From positions 1,431,001 through 1,495,000 of the forward strand of contig NZ_CP154874.1 of NCBI RefSeq assembly GCF_041729615.1: a DNA stretch of 64,000 nucleotides. The letters run 5' to 3'. The notes below the pieces were generated by a model. It saw only the letters and a list, made by a program, of their open reading frames with translations. It had not been told where the DNA came from and searched no databases. Positions 1 through 9,712 of the stretch are shown piece by piece. The stretch comes from Pseudomonas alcaligenes (GTDB taxonomy: Bacteria; Pseudomonadota; Gammaproteobacteria; Pseudomonadales; Pseudomonadaceae). Made by a program: the position numbers and the translations under genes. Each line of letters opens with the position of its first letter. Position 1 is the first letter of the stretch.

Positions 1-164
1 GCGTGATCTGGGGCATCAACGCCTTCGACCAGTGGGGCGTGGAACTGGGCAAGGAGCTCGGCAAGGGCGTCTACCAGCGCCTCACCGGCTGGGACCAGCC
101 GCCGGCCGAGGACGCCTCGACCCAGGGCCTGATCGACTTCTTCCGCGGCCGTCATCGCGGCTGA
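1..164 (+). CDS. pgi: Glucose-6-phosphate isomerase, C-terminal end (partial)
   Basis: Only the last 53 residues are inside the window; the reading frame enters at base 3 and stops at TGA 162-164. The visible segment ([20 protein letters not shown]) is the conserved C-terminal part of phosphoglucose isomerase, which interconverts glucose-6-phosphate and fructose-6-phosphate in the cytoplasm. The lysine in the QWGVELGK stretch belongs to the active-site region of the family. A strong hairpin follows immediately, so the gene probably ends its own transcript. In P. aeruginosa pgi also precedes an acetyl-CoA synthetase gene, which supports the assignment. Confidence 0.9.
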   Translation, partial: VIWGINAFDQWGVELGKELGKGVYQRLTGWDQPPAEDASTQGLIDFFRGRHRG

Positions 165-171
165 TCGCCCC

Positions 172-206
172 GCAGAGCCCGGCCCAGCGCCGGGCTCTGC
201 GCTTTC
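172..206 (+). terminator. Rho-independent terminator after pgi
   Basis: A perfect 12-bp stem (172-183 with 189-200) with a 5-nt loop begins 7 bases after the pgi stop codon and is followed by GCTTTCG. The T-run is short, so it may be only partly efficient. Confidence 0.6.
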
Positions 207-224
207 GGGCGGCCGGGGCTTGAA

Positions 225-240
225 CCAAGCAACTGCTTGG
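225..240. promoter_or_regulatory. Perfect palindrome upstream of acs
   Basis: CCAAGCA-AC-TGCTTGG is a 7-bp perfect inverted repeat with a 2-bp centre, 46 bases before the acs start codon. Position and symmetry suit a dimeric regulator of acetate activation, but I do not recognise the motif and see no T-run that would make it a terminator. The operator role is inference. Confidence 0.3.
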
Positions 241-286
241 ATGCACCCTAGCGGGCATCGCGGCACGATAACAACAAGGACCCGCC

Positions 287-2224
<1,938 letters not shown>

Positions 2225-2283
2225 GTGGCGGCGGGGCCCTGCCCCGCTTGCTCCGCCCGGCGCCAGCACCGACACTGGCGGCC

Positions 2284-3183
2284 ATGGAAAGCCTCCGCCG
2301 CCAGATCGCCGCCCAGGTGCACAGTCTCACGGGCGCCTCGCTCAACCAGCTCGACCTCGACCAGCCACGAGGCGACCCCGGCCTGTTCGGGCCCGCCTCG
2401 ATGGTCTGGGAAGTGCACGCCGACTTCACCTCGATGATGGTCGGCGGCATCGCCGCCCTGCTCCTGCAGATGCTGCATCCGCTGGCCCTGGCCGGGGTCT
2501 GGGACCACTCCAACTTCCGTCAGGACCTGATCGGCCGCCTGCGTCGCACCAGCCTGTTCATCGCCGGCACCAGCTACGGCGGCGTCGCGGACGCCGAGCG
2601 CCTGATCGACAAGGTGCGCAGCATCCACCAGCAGGTGATGGGCCAGGCGCCCGATGGGCGCCCCTATGCCGCCAGCGACCCGGCCCTGCTGACCTGGGTG
2701 CACGTGGCCGAGGTGCACTGCTTCCTCAACGGCTACCTGCGCTACTGCAATCCCGAGCTGCCGGGCGCCGAGCAGGACCGCTACTACGCCGAAGTGGCGC
2801 TGATCGCCCGGCGCCTCGGCGCGCAGGAGGTCCCCGATTCGCGCCAGGCGGTCGCGGCCTACCTCGCGGCGATGCGCCCCCAGCTGCGCTGCGACGAGCG
2901 CACCCGCGAAGTGGTGCGCCTGCTGCACGCCGCACCCATGCCCAGCCTGCTGGCCCGCCCCTTCGGCGGGCTGATGATGCAGGCCAGCTTCGACCTGCTG
3001 CCCACCTGGGCCAGTGCCCTGCTCGGCGAGAGCGTCCCGGCCTGGCGCCGCCCGCTGCTGCGCGCCAGCGTGCAGCGCACTGCCCAGCTGTTGCGCTGGG
3101 CCGTGGCCGACAACAGCGCGGCGCAGCGCGCCCGGCGCCGCCTGCTGGTGGCTGGCCGGTCAGAATCCGCTATGCGACCATAA
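2284..3183 (+). CDS. MpaB-like oxygenase-family protein (DUF2236)
   Basis: A 299-residue protein that resembles the DUF2236/MpaB family, heme-binding proteins that include the rubber oxygenase Lcp and the mycophenolic-acid protein MpaB. Family-type features are the segment [28 protein letters not shown] near residues 38-65, the central [11 protein letters not shown] stretch with histidines that could ligate heme, and a basic C-terminus. The actual substrate of the bacterial members is unknown. It begins 60 bases after acs and ends about 40 bases before a thiolase gene, so the three may be co-transcribed. I chose the ATG at 2284 because the family homology begins there; the frame is open much further upstream only because it is a shadow of acs. 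Function is not established. Confidence 0.75.
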   Translation: MESLRRQIAAQVHSLTGASLNQLDLDQPRGDPGLFGPASMVWEVHADFTSMMVGGIAALLLQMLHPLALAGVWDHSNFRQDLIGRLRRTSLFIAGTSYGGVADAERLIDKVRSIHQQVMGQAPDGRPYAASDPALLTWVHVAEVHCFLNGYLRYCNPELPGAEQDRYYAEVALIARRLGAQEVPDSRQAVAAYLAAMRPQLRCDERTREVVRLLHAAPMPSLLARPFGGLMMQASFDLLPTWASALLGESVPAWRRPLLRASVQRTAQLLRWAVADNSAAQRARRRLLVAGRSESAMRP

Positions 3184-3226
3184 GCGCCTTTCCGGTCACA
3201 GCCTGAACCGCATCGAGGACATGAAC

Positions 3227-4405
3227 ATGCAAGACGTTGTCATAGTTGCCGCCACCCGCACCGCCATCGGCAGCTTCCAGGGCTCCCTGGCCGGCGTTCC
3301 CGCCGTCGACCTGGGCGCCGCCGTGATCAAGCGCCTGCTGGAGCAGGCCGGCCTCGACGGCAGCCAGGTCGACGAAGTGATCCTCGGCCACGTGCTGACC
3401 GCCGGTGCCGGGCAGAACACCGCCCGCCAGGCCGCGATCAAGGCCGGCCTGCCGAATGCCGTACCGGCCATGACCCTGAACAAGGTCTGCGGCTCGGGCC
3501 TCAAGGCCCTGCACCTGGGCGCCCAGGCGATCCGCTGCGGCGACGCCGACGTCATCATCGCCGGCGGCATGGAGAACATGAGCCAGGCGCCCTACGTGAT
3601 GCCTGCGGCCCGTACCGGCCAGCGCATGGGCCACGGCAAGCTGATCGACAGCATGATCCAGGATGGCCTGTGGGATGCTTTCAACGACTACCACATGGGC
3701 ATCACCGCCGAGAACCTGGTGGACAAGTACGGCATCAGCCGTGAGGAGCAGGACGCCTTCGCCGCCGCCTCGCAGCAGAAGGCCGTGGCCGCCATCGAAG
3801 CCGGCCGCTTTGCCGACGAGATCACCCCGATCCTGATCCCCTCGCGCAAGGGCGAGCCGGTCAGCTTCGCCAGCGACGAGCAGCCGCGCGCCGGCACCAC
3901 CGCCGAGGCCCTGGCCAAGCTCAAGCCGGCGTTCAAGAAGGACGGCAGCGTCACCGCCGGCAACGCCTCCAGCCTCAACGACGGCGCCGCCGCCGTGCTG
4001 CTGATGAGCGCCGCGAAGGCCAAGGCCCTCGGCCTGCCGGTGCTGGCGCGGATCGCCGCCTATGCCAACGCCGGCGTCGACCCGGCGATCATGGGCATCG
4101 GCCCGGTCTCCGCCACCCGCCGCTGCCTGGACAAGGCCGGCTGGCAGCTGGCCGACCTCGACCTGATCGAGGCCAACGAGGCCTTCGCCGCCCAGGCCCT
4201 GTCGGTGGGCAAGGAGCTGGGCTGGGATGCCGCCAAGGTCAACGTCAACGGCGGCGCCATCGCCCTCGGCCACCCGATCGGCGCCTCCGGCTGCCGCGTG
4301 CTGGTGACCCTGCTGCACGAGATGATCAAGCGTGACGCCAAGAAAGGCCTGGCCACCCTGTGCATCGGCGGCGGGCAAGGCGTGGCCCTGGCCATCGAAC
4401 GCTGA
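3227..4405 (+). CDS. Acetyl-CoA C-acetyltransferase (biosynthetic-type thiolase)
   Basis: A 392-residue thiolase that condenses two acetyl-CoA to acetoacetyl-CoA or runs the reverse cleavage. All catalytic elements are present: the acylated cysteine C88 in [11 protein letters not shown]349 in GHPIGASG and the proton-donating C379 in LCIGGGQG. Length is typical of the PhaA/AtoB group rather than the longer FadA beta-oxidation enzyme. Two ATGs are possible (3221 and 3227); the GAGGA site at 3215-3219 lies 7 bases before 3227, so [15 protein letters not shown] is the likely start. It sits downstream of acs and the DUF2236 gene and is closed by a good terminator. Whether it serves acetoacetate breakdown, polyhydroxyalkanoate precursor supply or another route cannot be read from the context. 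Confidence 0.9.
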   Translation: MQDVVIVAATRTAIGSFQGSLAGVPAVDLGAAVIKRLLEQAGLDGSQVDEVILGHVLTAGAGQNTARQAAIKAGLPNAVPAMTLNKVCGSGLKALHLGAQAIRCGDADVIIAGGMENMSQAPYVMPAARTGQRMGHGKLIDSMIQDGLWDAFNDYHMGITAENLVDKYGISREEQDAFAAASQQKAVAAIEAGRFADEITPILIPSRKGEPVSFASDEQPRAGTTAEALAKLKPAFKKDGSVTAGNASSLNDGAAAVLLMSAAKAKALGLPVLARIAAYANAGVDPAIMGIGPVSATRRCLDKAGWQLADLDLIEANEAFAAQALSVGKELGWDAAKVNVNGGAIALGHPIGASGCRVLVTLLHEMIKRDAKKGLATLCIGGGQGVALAIER

Positions 4406-4478
4406 TAGCAGGTCAATCGCTGCTGCGCTTGATCAGACATTATTGAAAGCAGGCTCGGGCTGCTCATTTACACACAAG

Positions 4479-4600
4479 TAAACTCCGCGCCCTCGCCAGC
4501 TTTCGCCTAGCCTGACCTGCGCTCGCGACGCGATTGCTCCTGCTACCCCGATTAGCGCCGGCCGAGAGCCGGCGTTTTTCTTGGTAAACTGCGCGCCCTC
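4479..4600 (+). repeat. Short direct repeat bracketing the thiolase terminator
   Basis: TAAACTCCGCGCCCTC (4479-4494) recurs as TAAACTGCGCGCCCTC (4585-4600), 15 of 16 bases identical, 106 bases apart. The TAAACT core resembles a pseudomonad -10 box, and the second copy lies 20 bases before the methyltransferase start. It may be a duplicated promoter fragment; this is inference. Confidence 0.35.
4556..4579 (+). terminator. Rho-independent terminator after the thiolase gene
   Basis: A 7-bp stem (CGCCGGC / GCCGGCG) with a CGAGA loop is followed by TTTTT. It lies about 150 bases past the thiolase stop and separates it from the downstream methyltransferase gene. Confidence 0.8.
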
Positions 4601-4620
4601 CCCGTTCCGAGACGCCGCGC

Positions 4621-5634
4621 ATGTCCTCTCTCGACCAGGCGCTGCGCGCCGCCCTCGACGCTCGCCAGCCGCTGCTGGCCGAGCTGCACCAGCAGCAGAC
4701 CGACTGCTACCGCCTGTTCCATGGCAGCCAGGAAGGCGCTCCGGGCCTGACCATCGACCGCTACGGTGCGCAGCTGATGGTGCAGAGCTTCCACCAGCCC
4801 CTCGCGCACGATGAACTGCTCGACCTGCACGCTGCCGTCAACGAACACCTCGGCCTCGACCTGCAGCTGGTCTACAACGACCGCTCCGGCGGCAACTCGC
4901 GCATCGACCGGCGCGATCCGGTGTACCAGGCCACGCCCGAGGCGCTGGAGGACGGCATCGGCCGGGAGTGGGGCCTCAACTACCGGGTGCGCGGCCGCCA
5001 TCCGGGGCAGGACCCGCTGCTGTTTCTCGACCTGCGCGAGGCGCGCGGCTGGGTCAAGCGCCACAGCGCCGGCAAGCGCGTGCTCAACCTGTTCGCCTAC
5101 ACCTGCGGCGTCGGCCTGTGCGCGGCGGCCGGCGGCGCGCGCGCGGTGCTCAACCTGGACTTCGCCGAGGGCAACCTGGCGGTGGGCCGGGAGAATCTGG
5201 CGCTCAACCCAGGCCTGGCCATGGACTTCGTGCAGTCCGACTACTTCCCGGCCATCCGCCAGCTGGCCGGCCTGCCCATCGCCACTCGCCGCGGGCACAA
5301 ACTGCCGAGCTACCCGCGCCTGCAACAGCAGCAGTTCGACCTGGTGTTGCTCGACCCACCGGCCTGGGCCAAGAGCGCCTTCGGCACCGTCGACCTGCTG
5401 CGCGACTACCAGAGCCTGCTCAAGCCGGCGATCCTCACCATCGCCGACGACGGCGTGCTGATCTGTTGCAACAACCTGGCAAAAGTCGAGCTGGAGGAGT
5501 GGCGCAACCAGGTGCTGCGCTGCGCCGAGAAACTCGGCCGGCCGGTGCGCGACTGCGCGCAGCTGCTGCCGGCCGCCGACTTCCCCTCGCGCGATGGAAG
5601 GCCACCGCTGAAGACCCTGATCCTGCGCTTCTGA
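4621..5634 (+). CDS. Class I SAM-dependent methyltransferase, RlmI/RlmK-like (COG1092)
   Basis: A 337-residue protein with a Rossmann-type methyltransferase domain over roughly its C-terminal two thirds. The SAM-binding loop is NLFAYTCGVGLCAAAGGA near residues 155-172, and the catalytic-type motif is LVLLDPPAWAKS near residue 242. The region FLDLREARGWVK just before the SAM loop is typical of the RlmI family, which methylates 23S rRNA cytosine. A small N-terminal module with GLTIDRYG resembles the insert that follows the PUA domain in RlmI, but the PUA domain itself is missing, so the RNA target may differ. The ATG at 4621 follows a short leader. It is probably monocistronic, with 90 bases before the DUF748 gene. 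Confidence 0.8.
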   Translation: MSSLDQALRAALDARQPLLAELHQQQTDCYRLFHGSQEGAPGLTIDRYGAQLMVQSFHQPLAHDELLDLHAAVNEHLGLDLQLVYNDRSGGNSRIDRRDPVYQATPEALEDGIGREWGLNYRVRGRHPGQDPLLFLDLREARGWVKRHSAGKRVLNLFAYTCGVGLCAAAGGARAVLNLDFAEGNLAVGRENLALNPGLAMDFVQSDYFPAIRQLAGLPIATRRGHKLPSYPRLQQQQFDLVLLDPPAWAKSAFGTVDLLRDYQSLLKPAILTIADDGVLICCNNLAKVELEEWRNQVLRCAEKLGRPVRDCAQLLPAADFPSRDGRPPLKTLILRF

Positions 5635-5724
5635 GGCACCTGCCAGCGGCACTCTGATGGCCCACAAAGCGGCAACGGCCATGCCATACTCCAGGCTCCA
5701 CAGACTGGAAGATGACGCCGTACC

Positions 5725-8700
5725 ATGCTCAAAGGATTGCAACGTACCGCCTACGCCCTGGCAATCGCCCTCGGCCTGTATAGCCTGCTCGGCTTCCTGA
5801 TCCTGCCCGGCATCGGGCAACGGGTCGCCAACCAGCAGCTGGCGCAGCTGGCCACCGTTCCGGCGCACCTCGCGCGCGTCGAGCTCAACCCCTTCAGCCT
5901 GGAGCTGCAGCTCTGGGGCCTGCACATCGGCGAGGCGGAACAGCCGCAGATCGCCTTCCAGCGCCTGTATGCCAACCTGCAGCTGGACAGCCTGTGGAGC
6001 GGCGCCCTGCACCTGGCCGATATCGAGCTGGAAAAGGCCCACACCGAAGTGCTGTTCGCCAAGGACGGCACGCTCAACCTGACCGGCCTGTTCAAGCTGC
6101 CGCCGTCCGAGGAGAAGCCCGCTACGGAAGAGCCGAGCGAGCCTTTCCCGCTGCGCATCGGCCGCATCGCCCTGATCGAGAACGGCCTGCACTTCGAGGA
6201 CCTGCGCCCGAGCGAGCCGGTGGAGTTCGTCTACGACTCGCTGAACCTGGAGCTGACCAACCTCAGCACCCTGCCCGACGACAACGCCGACATGCAGATG
6301 GTCGCCATCGGCCCGCGCGGCGGGCGCATCGACTGGCAGGGCCAGGTCAGCCTTTCCCCCATCGCCTCCAAAGGCCAGCTGAAGATCAGCGACGGCCAGC
6401 TCAGGGGCGTCTGGCCCTACGTGCGCGACGCCGTGCCGCTGGTGCTGGAAGACGGCGTGCTCGACCTCAGCACCGAGTATTCGCTGAACCTGGCCAAGGG
6501 CACCGAGCTGCAGCTGAGCCAGGTCAGCGCCACCCTCGCCCGTTTCGCCATCAAGAGCCCGGAGGACAAACCCCTGCTGCGCCTGGAGCGCCTGGAAGTC
6601 GGCGACACCAGCCTGGACCTGGCCAAGCAGCAGGTGGTGATCGGCACCATCCGCAGCCAGAAGCTGGAGACCTGGGCGGCCCGCGAGAAGGACGGCCAGC
6701 TGGACTGGCAGAAACTGTTCGCCAGCCATAGCAAACCGGCGCCATCGACCACGCCCGCCGCCGCACAACCTCCCGCGCCCGAGGCTCCGGCTCCGAGCGA
6801 AGGTGGCACCGGTTCCGCGCCCGCACCAGCTAGTGCGGAACAAGCCGAGCCCGTCGCCCAGCAACAGAGTGCCAACGCGGAAAAGCCACAGGAGCCGGCC
6901 AAGCCCTGGCAGGTGCTGCTGCGCGACGTGCAGCTGCGCGAGTACCAGATCCACCTGGCCGACCGCGCAGCCGGCGCACAGGAGGTCAAGCTCGACCTGG
7001 CCCCGCTCAACCTCGACATCCGCGACTTCGACAGCCTGGGTACCTCGCCCTTCGGCCTCAAGCTGGACACCGGGGTCAACAAGAACGGGCAGATCCAGGT
7101 CGCCGGCCAGGTGCAGATCAGCCCGACCTGGGCCAAGCTGCAGGTCGCCACCCGCGACATCGACCTGCGCCTGGCGCAGGCCTACATCAGCCCCTTCGTG
7201 CGCCTGGAGCTGCGTAGCGGCTTGCTCGGCAGCGACCTGGCCGTCGACCTGAAGAGCGTCGAGCCGCTGGCCTTCAGCATCGGCGGCAAGGCCGAGGTCA
7301 ACCAGCTGCATACCCTGGACACCCTCAAGGAGCGCGACTTCCTCAAGTGGCAGCAGCTGGTCGTCGAGGGCCTCGACTATCGCCATGGCGAGGGCCTGGC
7401 CATTGGCAAGGTCAACCTGCAGCAGCCCTACGTGCGCTTCATCATCAACGAAGACCTGACCACCAACGTCAACGACCTGATGATCCCGCAGCCCGCGCAG
7501 CCCAATGCCAAGGCCGAGCCGGCCGGCAAGCCGCTGCCGATCCGTATCGGCGGCATCGCCATCCAGGATGGCTCGGCCAACTTCGCCGACTTCAGCCTGA
7601 CGCCCAACTTCGCCACCGCCATTCAGCAGCTCAACGGCCAGATCGGTACCCTCGACAACCAGAGCCCGAAAACCGCCGGCGTCGATATCAAGGGCAAGGT
7701 CGACAAGTACGCGCCGGTCAGCATCAAGGGCCAGCTGACGCCGTTCGACCCGATGAACAGCCTCGACATCGCCACCAGCTTCAAGAATGTCGAGCTGACC
7801 ACCCTGACCCCCTACTCCGGCAAGTTCGCCGGCTACCGCATCCGCAAGGGCCGGCTCAACCTCGACCTGCACTACCGCATCGAGAAGGGCCAGCTGAACG
7901 CCGAGAACAAGCTGTTGCTGGAAGACCTGCAGCTGGGCGAGCAGGTGGACAGCAAGGACGCCGTGGACCTGCCGATCCGCCTGGCCGTGGCGCTGCTCAA
8001 GGACACCCAGGGCAATATCGACATCCAGCTGCCGGTGCAGGGCGACCTCAACAATCCCGAGTTCAGCGTCATGCCCATCGTCTGGCAGACCCTGCGCAAC
8101 CTGGTGCTGCGCGCGGCCCAGGCGCCGTTCAAGTTCATCGCCGGGCTGGTCGGCGGCAGCGATACCGACCTCAGCCAGATCCGCTTCGCCGCCGGCAGCG
8201 ACGAGCTCGACGGCAGTGCGCAGAAGGCCCTGGACACCCTGGCCGCTGCCCTCAAGGAGCGCCCGGTGCTGCGCCTGGAGGTCGAAGGCATGAGCGCCCA
8301 GGCCAGCGACGGCCCGCCGCTGGCCCTCGCCCGCCTCGAGCGCGAGTACCAGAACACCCAGTACAAGATGCTCCAGCGCAGCGGCGAGCAGGTCCCCGCC
8401 GAGCCCGCGGAGCTGGTGGTGGACGAGGACGACAAGTCGGTGCTGCTGGAAGGCATCTACCGCAGCCGCCTCAAGCAGCAGCCGCCAGCGGAGTGGAAGG
8501 AGCTGCCGGACGAGGAGCGCACGGCGAAGATGCGCGACGCCGTGCTGCAGTCCTGGGGCCAGAGTGAACTGCTGCTGCGCCAGCTCGCTCAGGCCCGCGC
8601 CGCCAGCATCAAGGACTACCTGGTAGAGCGTGGTGGCCTGGAAGACCAGCGCATCTACCTGCTCGATGTCGCCCTCGCCGAGGCCCAGGCCGATGGCCAG

Positions 8701-8733
8701 GTCGCCACGGCCCTGCATTTGGGCAGCCAGTGA
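5725..8733 (+). CDS. Large DUF748 (AsmA-like) envelope protein
   Basis: A 1002-residue protein with a single N-terminal hydrophobic segment (about residues 10-28), anchoring a long domain that would lie in the periplasm. The body has the repeated beta-rich pattern of DUF748/AsmA-type proteins, such as LDLRLAQAYISPFVRLELRSG and repeated LDL/ELTNLSTL motifs. A low-complexity Pro/Ala/Glu linker lies near residues 335-395. The C-terminal part, starting around IRFAAGSDELDG, looks like a degenerate OmpA/peptidoglycan-binding module. Relatives of this superfamily (AsmA, YhdP, TamB) bridge the periplasm and move lipids between membranes; a similar role here is inference. It overlaps the first DUF2845 gene by one base (TGATG), implying translational coupling. 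Confidence 0.8.
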   Translation: MLKGLQRTAYALAIALGLYSLLGFLILPGIGQRVANQQLAQLATVPAHLARVELNPFSLELQLWGLHIGEAEQPQIAFQRLYANLQLDSLWSGALHLADIELEKAHTEVLFAKDGTLNLTGLFKLPPSEEKPATEEPSEPFPLRIGRIALIENGLHFEDLRPSEPVEFVYDSLNLELTNLSTLPDDNADMQMVAIGPRGGRIDWQGQVSLSPIASKGQLKISDGQLRGVWPYVRDAVPLVLEDGVLDLSTEYSLNLAKGTELQLSQVSATLARFAIKSPEDKPLLRLERLEVGDTSLDLAKQQVVIGTIRSQKLETWAAREKDGQLDWQKLFASHSKPAPSTTPAAAQPPAPEAPAPSEGGTGSAPAPASAEQAEPVAQQQSANAEKPQEPAKPWQVLLRDVQLREYQIHLADRAAGAQEVKLDLAPLNLDIRDFDSLGTSPFGLKLDTGVNKNGQIQVAGQVQISPTWAKLQVATRDIDLRLAQAYISPFVRLELRSGLLGSDLAVDLKSVEPLAFSIGGKAEVNQLHTLDTLKERDFLKWQQLVVEGLDYRHGEGLAIGKVNLQQPYVRFIINEDLTTNVNDLMIPQPAQPNAKAEPAGKPLPIRIGGIAIQDGSANFADFSLTPNFATAIQQLNGQIGTLDNQSPKTAGVDIKGKVDKYAPVSIKGQLTPFDPMNSLDIATSFKNVELTTLTPYSGKFAGYRIRKGRLNLDLHYRIEKGQLNAENKLLLEDLQLGEQVDSKDAVDLPIRLAVALLKDTQGNIDIQLPVQGDLNNPEFSVMPIVWQTLRNLVLRAAQAPFKFIAGLVGGSDTDLSQIRFAAGSDELDGSAQKALDTLAAALKERPVLRLEVEGMSAQASDGPPLALARLEREYQNTQYKMLQRSGEQVPAEPAELVVDEDDKSVLLEGIYRSRLKQQPPAEWKELPDEERTAKMRDAVLQSWGQSELLLRQLAQARAASIKDYLVERGGLEDQRIYLLDVALAEAQADGQVATALHLGSQ

Positions 8734-9020
8734 TGCGCGGCCTGACCCTGCTGCTCGGCGCACTGCTGGCCGGTGCCGCCCAGGCCGAGACGCTGCGCTG
8801 CGGCACCCAGCTGGTCAGCGTCGGCGACCGCGCCTTCGAGGTGGAGCGCAAGTGCGGCGTTCCGGCCTACCGTGACCTGGTGGGCTACACCCTCGGCGGC
8901 TACGATCGCCGCGAGCTGAAGATCGAGGAGTGGGTCTACGGCCCCGACAACGGTATGCTCAGCATCCTCACCTTCGAGGGCAACCGCCTGACCCGCATCG
9001 AGCGCAAACGCAACCGCTGA
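8733..9020 (+). CDS. DUF2845 secreted protein, copy 1
   Basis: A 95-residue protein with a clear signal peptide (cleavage probably after GAAQA) and a mature domain of the DUF2845 type. The two cysteines in LRCGTQLVSVGDRAFEVERKCG and the terminal EEWVYGP...EGNRLTRIE strand pattern are shared with the next two genes. The cysteines could form a disulphide in the periplasm. Its ATG overlaps the stop of the DUF748 gene, so it is probably translated from the same mRNA. No biochemical role is known to me for this family. Confidence 0.8.
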   Translation: MRGLTLLLGALLAGAAQAETLRCGTQLVSVGDRAFEVERKCGVPAYRDLVGYTLGGYDRRELKIEEWVYGPDNGMLSILTFEGNRLTRIERKRNR

Positions 9021-9071
9021 CAGCCGCGAGGCGCCGGTGTAGGCTGGCGCCGTTGCCTCCCGGAGCCCCCG

Positions 9072-9371
9072 ATGTACCGCGCGCTCATCCTCAGCCTCGC
9101 CCTGCTGCCCGTCGCCGCCCACGCCGGTTCCACCCTGCGCTGCGGCAGCGCCCTGATCAGCACCGGCGATCTCGCCAGCGAAATCCGCGACAAGTGCGGC
9201 GAGCCGGTCAGCGCGGACCTGCTCGGCTATCGCGAAGTGCGCGACTACTACGGCTACCTCAGCGAAGTCGCCATCGAGGAGTGGGTCTACGGGCCCCGCA
9301 GCGGCATGTACTACTTCCTGCGCCTGGAGGGTAACCGCCTGGTCAGGATCGAAAGCAAACGGGGCAATTGA
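9072..9371 (+). CDS. DUF2845 secreted protein, copy 2
   Basis: A 99-residue paralogue of the preceding protein with its own signal peptide ending near VAAHA. It keeps the pattern LRCGSALISTGDLASEIRDKCGEP and the closing EEWVYGPRSGMYYF...EGNRLVRIE segment. A GGAG site lies 7 bases before the ATG. The gap to the previous gene is 51 bases. The sequence has diverged between copies, so this is an old duplication rather than a recent one. Function is unknown. Confidence 0.8.
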   Translation: MYRALILSLALLPVAAHAGSTLRCGSALISTGDLASEIRDKCGEPVSADLLGYREVRDYYGYLSEVAIEEWVYGPRSGMYYFLRLEGNRLVRIESKRGN

Positions 9372-9400
9372 AGCCCGCTCGTCACTCAAGGATGACCCTC

Positions 9401-9694
9401 ATGAAACTGCATGCCCCCCTTATCGCCGGCCTGCTGGCCATCGCCAGCCTGGATGCCCGTGCCGACTCGCTGCGCTGCGCCAAGGGCATCGCCAGCACCG
9501 GCGACCGCAGCGTCGAAGTACTGAACAAGTGCGGCCAGCCGGTCAGCAAGAGCGTGGTCGGCTACGTCGTCAGCGACCGGCACAACATCGAGGTGCCGCA
9601 GGAGGAATGGGTCTACACCCCCGAAGGCGGCATGCAGTACTTTCTGCTGATCGAAGGCGGCGTGCTCAAGCGCATCGACAGTCGGCGCGGCTAA
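9401..9694 (+). CDS. DUF2845 secreted protein, copy 3
   Basis: The third tandem DUF2845 protein, 97 residues, with a signal peptide ending near DARA and the paired cysteines in LRCAKGIASTGDRSVEVLNKCGQP. In-frame starts exist further upstream, but the AAGGA at 9388-9392 is correctly spaced for the ATG at 9401 (MKLHAPLIAGLL) and too close to the ATG at 9392. The three copies follow the DUF748 gene in one run and are likely to work in the same envelope process. Confidence 0.78.
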   Translation: MKLHAPLIAGLLAIASLDARADSLRCAKGIASTGDRSVEVLNKCGQPVSKSVVGYVVSDRHNIEVPQEEWVYTPEGGMQYFLLIEGGVLKRIDSRRG

Positions 9695-9712
9695 GCGCAA
9701 AGGCATCCGCGC

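Noticed and set aside
4552..8763. 1403-codon open frame on the minus strand opposite the DUF748 gene
   Set aside because: It is an antisense shadow of a GC-rich gene: its composition is low-complexity (runs of Leu, Gln, Val, Gly, Asp), with no domain and no ribosome-binding site. The plus strand has a coherent protein.
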